DNA from: Pseudonocardiaceae bacterium
GTDB lineage: Bacteria; Actinomycetota; Actinomycetes; Mycobacteriales; Pseudonocardiaceae
Assembly: GCA_009379845.1 (NCBI GenBank)
Contig: WHSZ01000011.1
Location: 1-64,000, forward strand
DNA: 64,000 nucleotides
Reading direction: 5' to 3'
Part shown: piece after piece, positions 1 to 11,412 of the stretch
Layout of the letters: each line of letters begins with the position of its first letter
How positions within the stretch are numbered: the first letter of the stretch is position 1
The notes under the pieces: model-generated
Databases searched by the model: none
The model's input: the letters and a program-made list of their open reading frames with translations, nothing else
Told to the model about the DNA's origin: nothing
Translations under genes and position numbers: made by a program

Positions 1-934
1 GACCACCGGCCCCGTCCGTGAACGCACGCCGCAACTGCTCGTGAAACAAACTCCGATTCGCCAAACCGGTCAACGGATCATGCGTCGCCTGATGCCGCAA
101 CCGCTGCGCGAGCTGATACCGCTCGGTGATATCGCTCGCCAAGAACACCAGAAACTCCGGTTCACCCCTGGAATCCCGGATCACCGAGGCACTGACGTGT
201 GCCCACACCACGTCGCCATCCGGCCGGCGGAATCGTTTCTCCATCGCGTGGTGATCGATTTCTCCGGCGATCAGCTGCTGGTAGACCTGCCACGGTTCGT
301 CGGGTTCGTCGTCGTAGAAGAACTCCTCGAGGGAGACGGCGAGCAGGTCCTCGGGGGTATAGCCGAGCAGGTCTGCCATGGAACGGTTCACCTTCAGGGT
401 GTTGCCGCTGGTGTCGGTGATGCTCACCCCGACGGTGGTTTGCGAGAAGATCGCGGCGAATCGCGCCGCCGAGGCGTGCCGATCGGACTCGGCGCGTTCC
501 AGCGCGTGAACCATCGACATGCGCAGCGATTCCTGCTCGTCGAGCACCCTGGCGCGTAACTCGGCGACGAAACCGGCGGCAACGCCACCCTGCACCCGGC
601 CGCGTCGACCGTGCTCGACCCGCTGCGCGGCCGGCGGCAACGGGCCACCGATCAGCTCGAGTGTGCTGGCCAGTGCCTCCGGTGCGGTCGCGTTCAACCT
701 GACCAGCTCGGCGCCAAGCCACCGCGCGCCGTCCTCGTAGCATGTCTCCGCGGTGAGCAGGCCGCTCAGCAGATCGCTGAGCTCACGTAGCTTGCCGATC
801 AGTTCCTCGTTACTGAGGGCAAGATGCGACGTGCGGCGCAAGGCGAGCGCCCATTCGCGGATGTGGTGCTCATCCGCGGCTGGTGAGTCACCGTCACTTC
901 CGGCTAGCCGGTCAACGCTCACACCTGTCGCCAT
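1..934 (-). CDS. PAS-GGDEF protein (putative diguanylate cyclase, possibly GGDEF-EAL), 3' part outside window
   Basis: The reverse strand is open from the ATG at 934 to the window edge, so about 311 N-terminal residues are present. The first ~150 residues are a helical region of unknown role. A PAS domain follows at roughly 155-275, including FRRPDGDVVWAHVS and the ending FLASDITERYQLAQRLR. The start of a GGDEF domain, HDPLTGLANRSLF, lies near residue 281. PAS-GGDEF proteins make cyclic di-GMP, and actinobacterial members with this N-terminal architecture often continue into an EAL phosphodiesterase domain. The GGDEF catalytic motif and any EAL domain are outside the window, so the catalytic state cannot be judged. 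No membrane segment is seen, which suggests a cytosolic sensor. Confidence 0.85.
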   Translation of the reverse strand, partial: MATGVSVDRLAGSDGDSPAADEHHIREWALALRRTSHLALSNEELIGKLRELSDLLSGLLTAETCYEDGARWLGAELVRLNATAPEALASTLELIGGPLPPAAQRVEHGRRGRVQGGVAAGFVAELRARVLDEQESLRMSMVHALERAESDRHASAARFAAIFSQTTVGVSITDTSGNTLKVNRSMADLLGYTPEDLLAVSLEEFFYDDEPDEPWQVYQQLIAGEIDHHAMEKRFRRPDGDVVWAHVSASVIRDSRGEPEFLVFLASDITERYQLAQRLRHQATHDPLTGLANRSLFHEQLRRAFTDGAGG

Positions 935-1346
935 CCTTCGAGATGCACCGCTGGGTTTATCGCGACAATACGGAGAGTGCCAGAGCGCGTCGAACGGGGC
1001 ACGACGAACTGCGTTTCAGCGATCGCTCGATGGCCGTACACGTGCTCTCCCTGGGCCCGTTCGACGTTCTACCCATTATTTGCGATCACCCAGCATAACG
1101 CCGAACAGACGGCGCGTAACCACGTCGGTGACTCCCGCACGTGAGAACCCGGCCAGAGGCGTCCATCACTTCGAACCAGAACTTCACCCACATGGAGCTG
1201 ACGCACGATTCACCAAAACCTCAATCGGTAGCCGTGATCAATTAACGAAAAATCGTGACAAATGGGCGGACCTTCGATAACAATTAACCGCCGGACGGCT
1301 ACTCCGCGTGAGTCGTCCATGCGAGGGCATCGAGAGGAAGTTTCCC
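935..1346. other. 412-bp intergenic region between divergent PAS-GGDEF and lysozyme genes
   Basis: This region must hold the promoters of the two divergent genes. The most AT-rich stretch (about 1236-1290) is the likely lysozyme promoter zone. A GAGAGGAAG ribosome-binding site at about 1332-1340 precedes the lysozyme ATG. I looked for a cyclic di-AMP (ydaO-type) riboswitch, which often precedes actinobacterial cell-wall hydrolases, and did not recognise one. Short open frames here lack family signatures or ribosome-binding sites. Confidence 0.5.
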
Positions 1347-3280
<1,934 letters not shown>

Positions 3281-3319
3281 TCACACGCGCGCCGGCACGG
3301 GGGTTGGGCGCCTCACGCG

Positions 3320-5608
3320 CTAGTCGAACAACGCGGGCAGCGTGCCTTCCCACGCGGTGCGCAGCACGTCAAGCGGAAAGCTCGCCACGTCCTGGATGTC
3401 CAGCGCACCGGATTCCGGGTCGACCACACCGGTTTTGCGCCACGGCAACCCGCGAGCCGTGCACATCTCGGTGAACCGAGGCTCCTCGGTCCGAGGCACC
3501 GCGACCAGCACCCGGCCGGCGGACTCGGAGAACAGCTGCACGAAGAAGTCCATGTCCGGATCGAGGATCACCCGCGCGCCCGTCTGGCCGATCAGACAGC
3601 TTTCCACCAGTGCTTGGGCGAGCCCACCGTCGGAAAGATCATGCGCCGCCGAGATCATGCCATCCCGCGAGCCGGCGATCATGATCTCGCAGAGCAGCTT
3701 CTCCCGCGCCAGGTCCACCCGTGGCGGCCGGCCACCGAGATGGTCGTGCACCACGTGAGCCCACTCCGAGCCGTCCAGCTCGTCGCGGGTGTCACCGAGC
3801 AGCAACAACGTCTCCCCGGCCTCCGCCCCGATACCGATCGGGATCCGGCGGCGCACGTCGTCGATCACGCCGAGCACGCCAACCACCGGCGTCGGCAGGA
3901 TCGCGGTGTCCCCCGTCTGGTTGTAGAAGCTCACGTTCCCACCGGTGACCGGAATCCCCAGCTCCCGGCAGCCATCCGCGAGCCCGCGAACAGCCTCGGA
4001 GAACTGCCACATCACGCCGGGGTCGGTTGGCGAACCGAAGTTCAAGCAGTTGGTCACGGCGATCGGTTTCGCCCCGCTCACCGCAACGTTCCGGTACGAC
4101 TCGGCGAGCGCCAGCTGGGCGCCAACGTAGGGATCCAGCTCGCAATACCGGCCGTTGCAGTCGGTGGCCAGCGCCACGCCGCGGCCGGTCTCCTCGTCGA
4201 TCCGGATCATCCCGGTATCCGCGGGCTGCGCGAGCACGGTGTTCCCTCGGACGTAGCGGTCGTACTGCTCGGTGACCCAGCGCCGGGAAGCCAGGTTCGG
4301 TGCGGCCACCATCCGCACCAGGGTCCCCTCAAGGTCGCTGGCATCGGACGGGCGCCACAACGCTTGGGTGGTATCCGCCCGCAGGTCATCCTGTGTGGAC
4401 GGTCGAGCGACGGGCCGCTGATAAACCGGGCCCTGGTGGGCGACCGTGCGTGGCGGCACATCGACCACGGTCTCGCCGTGCCAGTTGATCACCAGCCGCT
4501 CGCCGTCCGTCACCTCGCCGATCTCGGTCGCGGTGACGTCCCACTTCGCGCACACAGCCATGAAGTCGTCCACATCGGACGGTTTGACGACCGCGCACAT
4601 CCGCTCCTGGGACTCGCTGGACAGGATCTCCGCGGGAGTCATTCCGTTGGCTCGCAGTGGAACACGATCCAGCTCGACATGCATCCCGCCGTCCCCCGCG
4701 CTGGCGAGTTCGCTTGTCGCGCAGGACAGTCCGGCGCCACCGAGGTCCTGGATGCCCACCACGAGTCCGCGACCGAACAGTTCGAGACAGCACTCGATCA
4801 GCACTTTCTCGGTGAACGGATCGCCGACCTGCACGCTGGGCAGCTTCTTGCGCCCACCCGCGCTTTCGTCACCGGAGAACGTCTCCGACGCGAGCACCGA
4901 CACCCCGCCGATCCCGTCCAGCCCCGTCCGCGCCCCGAACAAGATCACCTTGTTGCCAGCGCCGGTCGCGTGCGCGAGATGCAGATCCTCGGCCCGCATC
5001 GCACCCACGCACAACGCGTTCACCAGCGGATTCCCGACGTATGTCGGGCCGAAGACAACCTCGCCGCCGATGTTCGGAAGTCCAAGGCAGTTGCCGTAAC
5101 CACCGATCCCCGCGACCACACCGGGAAGCACCCGCCTGGTGTCCGGTGCGTCGGCCGGGCCGAACCGCAGTGAATCCAGTACGGCGAGCGGGCGAGCACC
5201 CATCGCCATGATGTCCCTGACGATCCCGCCAACTCCGGTCGCCGCTCCCTGGTAGGGCTCCACATAGGACGGATGGTTGTGCGATTCGGCTTTGAAGGTG
5301 ACCGCCCAGCCGTCGCCGATGTCCACCACACCGGCGTTCTCTCCGATGCCGGCCAGCATCTTCGCGCGCATCTCGTCGGTGGTCGTTTCCCCGAAGTAGC
5401 GCAGGTGCGCCTTGGAAGACTTGTAGGAGCAGTGCTCGCTCCACATCACCGAGTACATCGCCAACTCGGCTTCGGTGGGGCGCCGGCCGAGGATGTCCCT
5501 GATGCGGGCGTACTCGTCGTCGGCCAGCCCGAGTTCCAGATACGGCTGCGGGAGGTCTGGAGTGGACTCCGCGTGCTGAACGCTGTCGATCGTGTGGACG
5601 GAAGTCAC
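3320..5608 (-). CDS. purL: Phosphoribosylformylglycinamidine synthase subunit PurL
   Basis: The 762-residue large subunit catalyses ATP-dependent conversion of FGAR to FGAM, step four of purine synthesis, using ammonia delivered by PurQ with PurS as bridge. Signatures seen are [15 protein letters not shown] near the N-terminus, [24 protein letters not shown], the repeated AIR-synthase-like half with [11 protein letters not shown], and [16 protein letters not shown] near the C-terminus. The length fits the small PurL type rather than the fused ~1300-residue form. The start is a GTG at 5608 that overlaps the purQ stop in a GTGA motif, implying translational coupling; the frame stays open further upstream, but that stretch is inside purQ. 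Confidence 0.97.
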   Translation of the reverse strand: MTSVHTIDSVQHAESTPDLPQPYLELGLADDEYARIRDILGRRPTEAELAMYSVMWSEHCSYKSSKAHLRYFGETTTDEMRAKMLAGIGENAGVVDIGDGWAVTFKAESHNHPSYVEPYQGAATGVGGIVRDIMAMGARPLAVLDSLRFGPADAPDTRRVLPGVVAGIGGYGNCLGLPNIGGEVVFGPTYVGNPLVNALCVGAMRAEDLHLAHATGAGNKVILFGARTGLDGIGGVSVLASETFSGDESAGGRKKLPSVQVGDPFTEKVLIECCLELFGRGLVVGIQDLGGAGLSCATSELASAGDGGMHVELDRVPLRANGMTPAEILSSESQERMCAVVKPSDVDDFMAVCAKWDVTATEIGEVTDGERLVINWHGETVVDVPPRTVAHQGPVYQRPVARPSTQDDLRADTTQALWRPSDASDLEGTLVRMVAAPNLASRRWVTEQYDRYVRGNTVLAQPADTGMIRIDEETGRGVALATDCNGRYCELDPYVGAQLALAESYRNVAVSGAKPIAVTNCLNFGSPTDPGVMWQFSEAVRGLADGCRELGIPVTGGNVSFYNQTGDTAILPTPVVGVLGVIDDVRRRIPIGIGAEAGETLLLLGDTRDELDGSEWAHVVHDHLGGRPPRVDLAREKLLCEIMIAGSRDGMISAAHDLSDGGLAQALVESCLIGQTGARVILDPDMDFFVQLFSESAGRVLVAVPRTEEPRFTEMCTARGLPWRKTGVVDPESGALDIQDVASFPLDVLRTAWEGTLPALFD

Positions 5609-6276
5609 GCTGCCACCAAGGAATCGAGCACCGAGTAGAACATGCCGAGACCGTCGTCGGTCGGGCCGGTGAGCGCGTCGATCGCGTGCTCGGGATGCGG
5701 CATCATGCCGACAACCCGGCCGTTCGGACTGCTGATCCCGGCGATGTCGCGAAGTGACCCGTTCGGATTCTTGCCGACATAACGGAAAACGACGCGGCCC
5801 TCGCCTTCCAGTTCGTCCAAAATGGATCGGTCCGCGACGTATCCGCCCTCGCCGGACTTCAGCGGAACGAGGAGTTCCGCGCTCCGCTCGTACCGGCTCG
5901 ACCACGCGGTGTGTGTGTTCTCCACCCGCAACCACTGATCGCGACACACGAAGTGCAGCCTGGAATTCCGCACCAGGGCACCGGGCAGCAGGCCGGCCTC
6001 GCAGAGGATCTGGAACCCGTTACAGATGCCAAGCACCGGCATCCCTCCGCGTGCGGCGTCCAGCACCGAGGTCATCACCGGCGCGAACCGTGCGATAGCC
6101 CCGCAACGCAAGTAATCTCCGTAGGAGAATCCGCCTGGGACGATCACCGCGTGCACCTCGTGCAGGTCTTGATCGGCGTGCCACAGCGCCACCGGCTCGG
6201 CGCCCGCGTACCGGACCGCCCGCGCCGCGTCCACATCGTCCAAGCTGCCGGGGAACGTGATCACCCCGATCTTCAC
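5605..6276 (-). CDS. purQ: Phosphoribosylformylglycinamidine synthase subunit PurQ
   Basis: A 223-residue class I glutamine amidotransferase that hydrolyses glutamine and channels ammonia to PurL. The nucleophile Cys85 lies in LGICNGFQ, and the catalytic His and Glu are in the C-terminal MPHPEHA. The N-terminal [11 protein letters not shown] is characteristic. The gene ends in a 4-bp overlap with purL and is separated from purS by 82 bp that contain a dispersed repeat, so the operon order is purS-purQ-purL. Confidence 0.97.
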   Translation of the reverse strand: MKIGVITFPGSLDDVDAARAVRYAGAEPVALWHADQDLHEVHAVIVPGGFSYGDYLRCGAIARFAPVMTSVLDAARGGMPVLGICNGFQILCEAGLLPGALVRNSRLHFVCRDQWLRVENTHTAWSSRYERSAELLVPLKSGEGGYVADRSILDELEGEGRVVFRYVGKNPNGSLRDIAGISSPNGRVVGMMPHPEHAIDALTGPTDDGLGMFYSVLDSLVAA

Positions 6277-6289
6277 GCCCTCACCCCCT

Positions 6290-6316
6290 TTTTGCCGTGA
6301 AGGCCACCTTGCGGGC
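6290..6316 (+). repeat. Dispersed 27-bp repeat, copy A (core GCCGTGAAGGCCACCTT)
   Basis: A 27-bp element in the purS-purQ gap matches the one in the paaA-paaB gap (42920-42946, opposite strand) at 26 of 27 positions. Neither copy is in coding sequence. It lies between two co-transcribed genes, just upstream of the purQ start. Its inner part, AAGGTGGCCTT-like on the other strand, is near-palindromic. Confidence 0.7.
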
Positions 6317-6358
6317 GCCAGACGCCCCGAATGGTCCCCTCGCGCTGCCTAGCCACGG

Positions 6359-6598
6359 TCATAACTCGACCCTGCGGACGGCCCAGTCCTCGATCACCGG
6401 GTTGGCAAGAAAGGACTCCGCGATCTTGGCGAGCGTGGCATCGTCGACGGAATCGTCGACCTCCAGCTCGAAATGCTTACCCTGACGAACTTCCGTCACG
6501 CCCTGGAAGCCGAGCCGGGGCAGCGCCCCCGCCACCGCTTGGCCCTGGGGGTCCAGGATCTCCGGCTTCGGCATGACGTCGACGACAACTCGGGCCAC
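6359..6598 (-). CDS. purS: Phosphoribosylformylglycinamidine synthase subunit PurS
   Basis: A 79-residue structural subunit that docks PurQ to PurL in the three-subunit FGAM synthase. The sequence RVVVDVMPKPEILDPQGQAV is the family signature, and the C-terminal NPVIEDWAVRRVEL is typical. The GTG at 6598 is chosen because it gives the family's normal length; the frame extends 22 codons upstream without any family similarity. It is the first gene of purS-purQ-purL. Confidence 0.95.
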   Translation of the reverse strand: MARVVVDVMPKPEILDPQGQAVAGALPRLGFQGVTEVRQGKHFELEVDDSVDDATLAKIAESFLANPVIEDWAVRRVEL

Positions 6599-6733
6599 AG
6601 CGTGCTGCTCCTGATGTTTGCGCAGGTCGGCGGTACTTCCGTAGCTTACCTGAGCACATCCCACGGGACGTGGAGGCGTTCGTCATAGCCCACCGGTGTC
6701 CGCACCGTGCCCCGCATCCCCGGAGCCGGACGT

Positions 6734-8245
6734 CTAGCGCCTGCCGTGCAGGAGGGTGATCAGCTTGCGCACCCGCGCATCGGTTTTCGCCGAGCGCGCG
6801 AACGTGGTCAGCAGTATCGGCGGGCTGAACCGTTGCCGTGCAACGGCTTTCGACCTCGCGAACTCGCGCAGACCTTCCGGACCGTGGATGCGCCCGAAAC
6901 CGGACTCGCCGCTGCCCCCGAATGGCAACGCCGGGATCGCCGCGAAGCTGATTACCGAGTTCACCGAGGTCATGCCGGCCTTCAGTCGGCTAGCCAGTTC
7001 GGCACCGCGCCGCCTCGAGTACACGGCCGAGCCCAGCCCGTAACCGGAATCGTTCGCCTTGGCAACCGCGTCGTCCATGTCCGGCACCTTCGCGATGGTC
7101 AGCGTCGGCCCGAACGTCTCCTCCCGCACCGCATCGGCGTCCTCCGGCACATCGACCAGCACGGTTGGCTGCACGTACCGATCGCCGACCGCGTCCGAAC
7201 CGCCGATCACCGCCTTCGCACCTCGGGCCAGCGCGTCCGCGATGTGCCGGCGAATGATCTCCAGCTGCCCTGGCATGGTCATCGGCCCGTACTGGGCGTC
7301 CGGATCCGAGCCGGCCCGCACCGAGCGCGCCTTCTCGGCCACCTTGGCCACGAACTCCTGGTGCACCCGCTCGTGCACGTACACCCGCTCCACGCCGACG
7401 CAGGTCTGCCCGGCATTGGACATCCCGCCCCACACCGCGGCGTCCGCGGCGGCTTCCAGGTCCGCGTCCTCGTCCACCAGCAGCGCGTCCTTGCCGCCGC
7501 ATTCCATCAGCACCGGGGTCAACGTCTCCGCGCAGGTGGCCATGATCTTGCGGCCGGTCCCGGCCGACCCGGTGAACGCGATCTTGTCGAGGCCGGACCG
7601 GCACAGCGCGGCGCCCGTCTCGCCGTAGCCCGTGATCAACTGGAACACCGGGCGCTCGGGCACCACCTCGGCGAACCGGTCGACCAGCCAGGCACCCACG
7701 CCAGGGGTGTACTCGCTCGGCTTGAACACCACCGAGTTGCCGGCCGCGAGCGCGTACGCGATCGAACCCATCGGGGTGAACACCGGGTAGTTCCAGGGGC
7801 CGATTACCCCGACCACCCCGAGCGGCTGGTACTCGACGGTCGCCGACTGGTTGGCCATCAGCAGGCCGGGTGGGCGCCGCTTCGGGCCGAGCACCTTGCG
7901 CGCGTGCTTCGCCGCCCACCCGATGTGGTCGATGGCAAGCACGATCTCCAGCATCGCGTCGGAATGTGGCTTACCGGTCTCCGCGTGCACCACCTCGGCG
8001 AGCTCGCCGGCGCGCCGGGTGATCACGCCCTTCCAGCGCTGCAGCCGCTCGGCACGCCCGGCGAAGTCGAGCGACGCCCACCAGCCAGCGGCATCCCGAG
8101 CCCGCCGCACGGCGGCGTCCACAGCCTCCGCGGCATGGATCGGATGGCTGCTGACGACCTCGCCGGTCGCGGGATCGAGGGAATCGAACGTGTCCGCGAC
8201 AACTTGCCCGGCATCGCCGTCGGATTGGGTCCGCACCGTGCTCAT
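6734..8245 (-). CDS. NAD(P)-dependent aldehyde dehydrogenase
   Basis: A 503-residue aldehyde dehydrogenase superfamily member oxidising an aldehyde to the acid. The Rossmann/active-site block VVGVIGPWNYPVFTPMGSIAYAL, the FTGSAGTGRKI turn, the general base in LMECGGKDALL and the nucleophile Cys in SNAGQTCVGVERV are all present. The C-terminus (PFGGSGESGFGRIHGPEGLREFARSK) is complete. Substrate is not predictable; the overall look is close to class-3-like or succinate-semialdehyde-type actinobacterial enzymes. It is transcribed away from the MBL-fold gene across a strongly palindromic promoter region. Confidence 0.92.
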   Translation of the reverse strand: MSTVRTQSDGDAGQVVADTFDSLDPATGEVVSSHPIHAAEAVDAAVRRARDAAGWWASLDFAGRAERLQRWKGVITRRAGELAEVVHAETGKPHSDAMLEIVLAIDHIGWAAKHARKVLGPKRRPPGLLMANQSATVEYQPLGVVGVIGPWNYPVFTPMGSIAYALAAGNSVVFKPSEYTPGVGAWLVDRFAEVVPERPVFQLITGYGETGAALCRSGLDKIAFTGSAGTGRKIMATCAETLTPVLMECGGKDALLVDEDADLEAAADAAVWGGMSNAGQTCVGVERVYVHERVHQEFVAKVAEKARSVRAGSDPDAQYGPMTMPGQLEIIRRHIADALARGAKAVIGGSDAVGDRYVQPTVLVDVPEDADAVREETFGPTLTIAKVPDMDDAVAKANDSGYGLGSAVYSRRRGAELASRLKAGMTSVNSVISFAAIPALPFGGSGESGFGRIHGPEGLREFARSKAVARQRFSPPILLTTFARSAKTDARVRKLITLLHGRR

Positions 8246-8267
8246 GAGCCTTGCCCTTCGTCGAGGT

Positions 8268-8308
8268 CGTGAGTCTTTTGGGTGCTATAACCCTGGAAAA
8301 GACTCACG
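8268..8308. promoter_or_regulatory. Long inverted repeat in the ALDH/MBL divergent promoter
   Basis: Perfect 12-bp arms (CGTGAGTCTTTT and its complement) flank a 17-nt spacer that itself contains GGGT-GCTATA-ACCC. The element sits between the two divergent starts, 23 bp from the ALDH start and 49 bp from the MBL start, so it is more likely an operator or overlapping promoter element than a terminator. No regulator gene is adjacent. Confidence 0.6.
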
Positions 8309-8356
8309 AGCCAGGCTACCTTCGTCTCGAGTGCGGACCACGAAGGGAGCCGGCGA

Positions 8357-8992
8357 ATGCAGATCGTCCACTATGGACACGCGTGTGTGCTGCTGGAAAC
8401 GGACTCGGCACGTGTCCTGATCGATCCTGGCGCGTTCTCGACCGGGTTCGAGGGCCAGTGCGAGCTGGACGCGGTGCTGATCACCCATCAACACTTCGAT
8501 CACATCGACTCGGAGAAACTTCCGGCGCTGATGGAAGCCAACCCGGACGCGCGGCTGATCGTGGATCCCGGTTCCGAAGAGACGGTCGCGAAGCTGGACC
8601 TGCGGGCACGCACCGTGCAGCCAGGCGACGCGCTGGAATTCGGTAACACCGCGGTGAACGTGGTCGGCGGTTCGCACGCGGTGATCCACCCGGACGTTCC
8701 GCTTGTCCCCAATGTCGGCTACATCTTCGACCACGGCGCGTTCTACCACCCGGGAGACTCGTTCTACCAGCCGGAGCAACGGATCGACGTGCTCGGGCTA
8801 CCCACCGGCGCGCCGTGGCTGAAGGTGTCCGAGGCGGTGGATTTCCTGCGTGCGGTGCGGCCACGGCTGGCGGTGCCGATCCACGAGGCGGTGCTGGCCC
8901 GCCCGGCCATGCACTACGGGATGTTCACCAACCTCGCGCCGGAAGGCACCGAGGTCCGGGTGCTGCCCCGCGACGAACCCGCCGCGCTGTGA
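8357..8992 (+). CDS. MBL-fold (UlaG-like) metal-dependent hydrolase
   Basis: A 211-residue metallo-beta-lactamase-fold protein. The metal-binding motif THQHFDHID is at about residues 43-51, with later ligand candidates in GSHAV and the PGDSF segment, and a terminal-domain His in VPIHEAV. The opening MQIVHYGHACVLLETDSARVLIDPG is typical of the UlaG-like/beta-lactamase domain 2 group. The substrate is unknown. The start follows GAAGGGAGCC. Its 3' end overlaps the convergent DUF2334 gene by 79 bp. Confidence 0.88.
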   Translation: MQIVHYGHACVLLETDSARVLIDPGAFSTGFEGQCELDAVLITHQHFDHIDSEKLPALMEANPDARLIVDPGSEETVAKLDLRARTVQPGDALEFGNTAVNVVGGSHAVIHPDVPLVPNVGYIFDHGAFYHPGDSFYQPEQRIDVLGLPTGAPWLKVSEAVDFLRAVRPRLAVPIHEAVLARPAMHYGMFTNLAPEGTEVRVLPRDEPAAL

Positions 8993-9729
8993 ACCGGCGA
9001 GCGCTCCGTGCGGTCAGCCCGCTCCGTGCGGTAGCCCGGCGAGTGGCGCTCCGCGCCGGGACGCTCGAGCACCTCGGGATAGGTGTTGCCAACGGCGCCG
9101 TGGTGCAGCGCGATATCCACCGCATCCAGCAGCGCCTGCCGCACGCCTTGCCGCACCAGATACCCGCCGTCCACGGCGATACGCACCAGTGAACCTCGGC
9201 GGGCCGCCCGCGCCGCGCCGAGCACGACCGCGAGACACCACCACGGCTCGGCCCGTTCCCCGGCCCCGAAGCCGTGCACCCGCGCCCGGTACACCTCGTC
9301 CGAACGCACGTCACGGATCGCGGAAAGCTCCGCGCACAGCGAGACGCCGTGCTGGTGCAAGGCGAGGAGAGTGCCTCGGGAAGCCTGCCAGCGGGGCGGC
9401 ACGAACCCGTCCACCCGCAAGCCCAAACCGTCCATTGTGGCCAGAGCGGCGGTGAGCCGGAGGCCAGCCTCATGGGCGGGCAACACCGCGAATTCCGGGC
9501 GACGGCGCCAGGTTCCCTGATGTTCGTGCTTGTACCCGTGCAGCAACACGGAATCCATCCGAGCCCGCTGCCTTACCCAGTCGAGCGCCGCGGTGCTCCG
9601 CTGGCCAGACGGGTTCACCAGCAACGAAAGCGGCACGCCGCGACGGTCGAGTTCCTCGGCGAGGTCTGTGCAGCGGGACAGCGCCCTGGGCGTGATCCCG
9701 GACAGTGAAACCAGCAGGCGTGCGTCCAC
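8914..9729 (-). CDS. DUF2334 / polysaccharide-deacetylase-like protein
   Basis: A 271-residue protein that begins MDARLLVSLSGITPRALSRCTDLAEELDRRGVP, the pattern of DUF2334, a relative of polysaccharide deacetylases with a beta/alpha barrel. VLLHGYKHEHQG resembles the metal-binding HGYxH motif, and GFVPPRWQASRGTL the substrate-side motif. Its substrate is unknown. The last ~26 residues are read antisense through the end of the MBL-fold gene and have no recognisable domain, so the C-terminus could be a recent extension. Confidence 0.8.
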   Translation of the reverse strand: MDARLLVSLSGITPRALSRCTDLAEELDRRGVPLSLLVNPSGQRSTAALDWVRQRARMDSVLLHGYKHEHQGTWRRRPEFAVLPAHEAGLRLTAALATMDGLGLRVDGFVPPRWQASRGTLLALHQHGVSLCAELSAIRDVRSDEVYRARVHGFGAGERAEPWWCLAVVLGAARAARRGSLVRIAVDGGYLVRQGVRQALLDAVDIALHHGAVGNTYPEVLERPGAERHSPGYRTERADRTERSPVHSAAGSSRGSTRTSVPSGARLVNIP

Positions 9730-9830
9730 ACCACCAGTGGGACAGATCCAGATGACACTGCGCTTACACCGAAGTGACGGTGCGTCTCCAAGTAGGCGAC
9801 GATCGGTCTACTGCAGCACCGCGCCCGTTC

Positions 9831-9858
9831 CGCAATATGCATCCATATTGGGATTTTC
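9831..9858. repeat. Palindromic 3'-end repeat, copy 1 (downstream of purC)
   Basis: The core reads CAATATGCATCCATATTG, 7-bp arms with a 4-nt loop, followed by GGGATTTTC. The core begins 12 nt after the purC stop codon. Matching copies lie after the ABC-F gene (27033) and the iclR gene (33179). In RNA it would form an AU-rich hairpin. Confidence 0.75.
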
Positions 9859-9861
9859 CGC

Positions 9862-10731
9862 TTACAGCGAACGGCCGGTGATCCGCTGGTAAGCCTCGAC
9901 GTAGCGCGCCCGGGTGGCGTCCACCACATCCGGCGGTAGCGGCGGCGGTGGGGTGCCCGAGGCGCGGTCCCAGCCGGAAGCCGGCGACGTCAGCCAATCC
10001 CGCACGAACTGCTTGTCGAACGACGGCTGCGGGCGGCCGGGCCGGTACTCGTCGGCCGGCCAGTACCGGGACGAGTCCGGCGTGAGTACCTCGTCGGCGA
10101 GAACAACCGAACCGGTGCCGTCGACACCGAACTCGAACTTGGTGTCCGCGAGGATGATGCCGCGCCGCCGCGCGTGCTCCGCGGCCCGCAGGTAGATCTC
10201 GATGGTGCGCTCCCGCACCTCCCCGGCACGCTTCGCGCCGATCTCGGCGACAACCGCATCGAAGCTCACGTTCTCGTCGTGCGAACCGATCTCCGCCTTG
10301 GTAGCCGGCGTGAAGATCGGCTCTGGCAGCTCGGACGCCTCCACCAGCCCGTCCGGCAGCGCGACGCCGCACACCGATCCGGTCGCCCGGTAGTCCAGCA
10401 GCCCGGAACCTGACAGGAAGCCGCGTGCCACGCACTCCACCGGCAGCATCTCCAGCCGGCGCACCAGCAGCGCACGAGCGGCCACCTCGGAGGGAATGCG
10501 CGGATCCTGCGCGCTGAGGAGATGGTTGGGCACCAGATCGGCCAGCATCTCGAACCAGAACACGCTCATCGCGGTGAGCACCCGCCCCTTGTCCGGGATC
10601 GGTGTCTCCAGCACATGGTCGTATGCGGAGATCCGGTCGGACGCCACGAGCAGCAGGTGCTCGTCGTCCACTCGGTACAGTTCGCGCACCTTGCCGGTCG
10701 CGACGTGCTGGTAATCGGCGAGCGTTGGCAT
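9862..10731 (-). CDS. purC: SAICAR synthase (phosphoribosylaminoimidazole-succinocarboxamide synthase)
   Basis: A 289-residue enzyme joining CAIR and aspartate with ATP to give SAICAR. Signatures include TGKVRELY near the N-terminus, the ATP/substrate block [39 protein letters not shown], and [10 protein letters not shown] with [17 protein letters not shown]. The ATG at 10731 matches the family start; the frame extends upstream only through antisense of the TetR gene. It is transcribed in the same direction as purB and purL, but other genes lie between, so it probably has its own promoter. Confidence 0.97.
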   Translation of the reverse strand: MPTLADYQHVATGKVRELYRVDDEHLLLVASDRISAYDHVLETPIPDKGRVLTAMSVFWFEMLADLVPNHLLSAQDPRIPSEVAARALLVRRLEMLPVECVARGFLSGSGLLDYRATGSVCGVALPDGLVEASELPEPIFTPATKAEIGSHDENVSFDAVVAEIGAKRAGEVRERTIEIYLRAAEHARRRGIILADTKFEFGVDGTGSVVLADEVLTPDSSRYWPADEYRPGRPQPSFDKQFVRDWLTSPASGWDRASGTPPPPLPPDVVDATRARYVEAYQRITGRSL

Positions 10732-10778
10732 GCGCCCCACTCTATGTGGCCGGTGCCGGCCGTTCGCGCCGTACTGGC

Positions 10779-11351
10779 TCAGGGTGCGTCCAGCAGCGCG
10801 CCGGCCGCGTCCACCACCAGGTCGACGGCGGACGGCGGTACGCGTTTGCCGGAAACCAGTTGGCGCCGCACCACCGCGTACGGCAGGTCGACCACCACCA
10901 GCATGACCTTCGCCACCGGCAGCGCCAACCGTTCGGCCAGCGCGCGAACGCCCCGTTCCACCTCGGCGTTCGCGTTTCGCAGCTCCTCGTGTGCCATCGC
11001 CGTCCAGTCCTGCGAGCCGAAATCCCTGGCACCGTAGAGCAAAACCCTGGCCTGTTCCGGGTTCTTCCGTGACCACGCCACCACCTGCTTCGCCGCCTCA
11101 ACTGCCGCGCGCCGGGGCGAATCGTGCGCGAGCGCGGCGTGGACGCCCTCCTGGAAACGCCGCACGGTGCGCAGCCACAGCGCGGCCAGCAGCGCGGGCC
11201 GGTCGGCGAACCGGTGATAGACCGAGCCGCTCGGCGCCCCCACCGCGCGGGCGACCGCGGACATCGTCACCGCATGCGGGCCGGACTCGGCGGCCAGCTT
11301 CGCGGCGGCATCCAGTAGCTGGTCGAGGTCGTGACGTGGCGGCCTTCCCAT
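10779..11351 (-). CDS. TetR-family transcriptional regulator
   Basis: A 190-residue repressor-type protein. The helix-turn-helix spans about residues 20-50 ([30 protein letters not shown]), and the remainder is a helical ligand-binding domain. It is divergent from the SRPBCC gene with only 61 bp between starts, which hold two inverted repeats near its own ATG. It most likely represses itself and the SRPBCC gene; the ligand is unknown. Confidence 0.9.
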   Translation of the reverse strand: MGRPPRHDLDQLLDAAAKLAAESGPHAVTMSAVARAVGAPSGSVYHRFADRPALLAALWLRTVRRFQEGVHAALAHDSPRRAAVEAAKQVVAWSRKNPEQARVLLYGARDFGSQDWTAMAHEELRNANAEVERGVRALAERLALPVAKVMLVVVDLPYAVVRRQLVSGKRVPPSAVDLVVDAAGALLDAP

Positions 11352-11352
11352 G

Positions 11353-11374
11353 TATTAGAGATTATGCTCTAATA
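11353..11374. promoter_or_regulatory. Probable TetR operator 1
   Basis: Inverted repeat TATTAGAG-N6-CTCTAATA immediately upstream of the tetR start. It is AT-rich in a GC-rich context and lies in a 61-bp divergent promoter region. Confidence 0.65.
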
Positions 11375-11376
11375 GG

Positions 11377-11398
11377 TTTTAGAGGAAGTCGTCTAAAA
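11377..11398. promoter_or_regulatory. Probable TetR operator 2
   Basis: Inverted repeat TTTTAGA-N8-TCTAAAA, related to operator 1 (shared half-site TTAGAG/TTAGA) and separated from it by 2 bp, just upstream of the SRPBCC gene. Confidence 0.6.
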
Positions 11399-11412
11399 TT
11401 ACGAGGTGGACT

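Noticed and set aside
162..743. Arg-rich open frames over the PAS-GGDEF gene
   Set aside because: They have no domain signature and very skewed Arg/Ala composition; the third reverse frame encodes a continuous PAS-GGDEF protein that simply has no stop inside the window.
935..1346. Possible cyclic di-AMP (ydaO-type) riboswitch before the lysozyme gene
   Set aside because: Expected from precedent in actinobacteria, but I could not find the conserved core elements in the sequence. A covariance-model search would decide.
5609..5947. N-terminal extension of PurL
   Set aside because: The frame is open but lies inside purQ and has no similarity to PurL; the GTGA overlap start fits the family.
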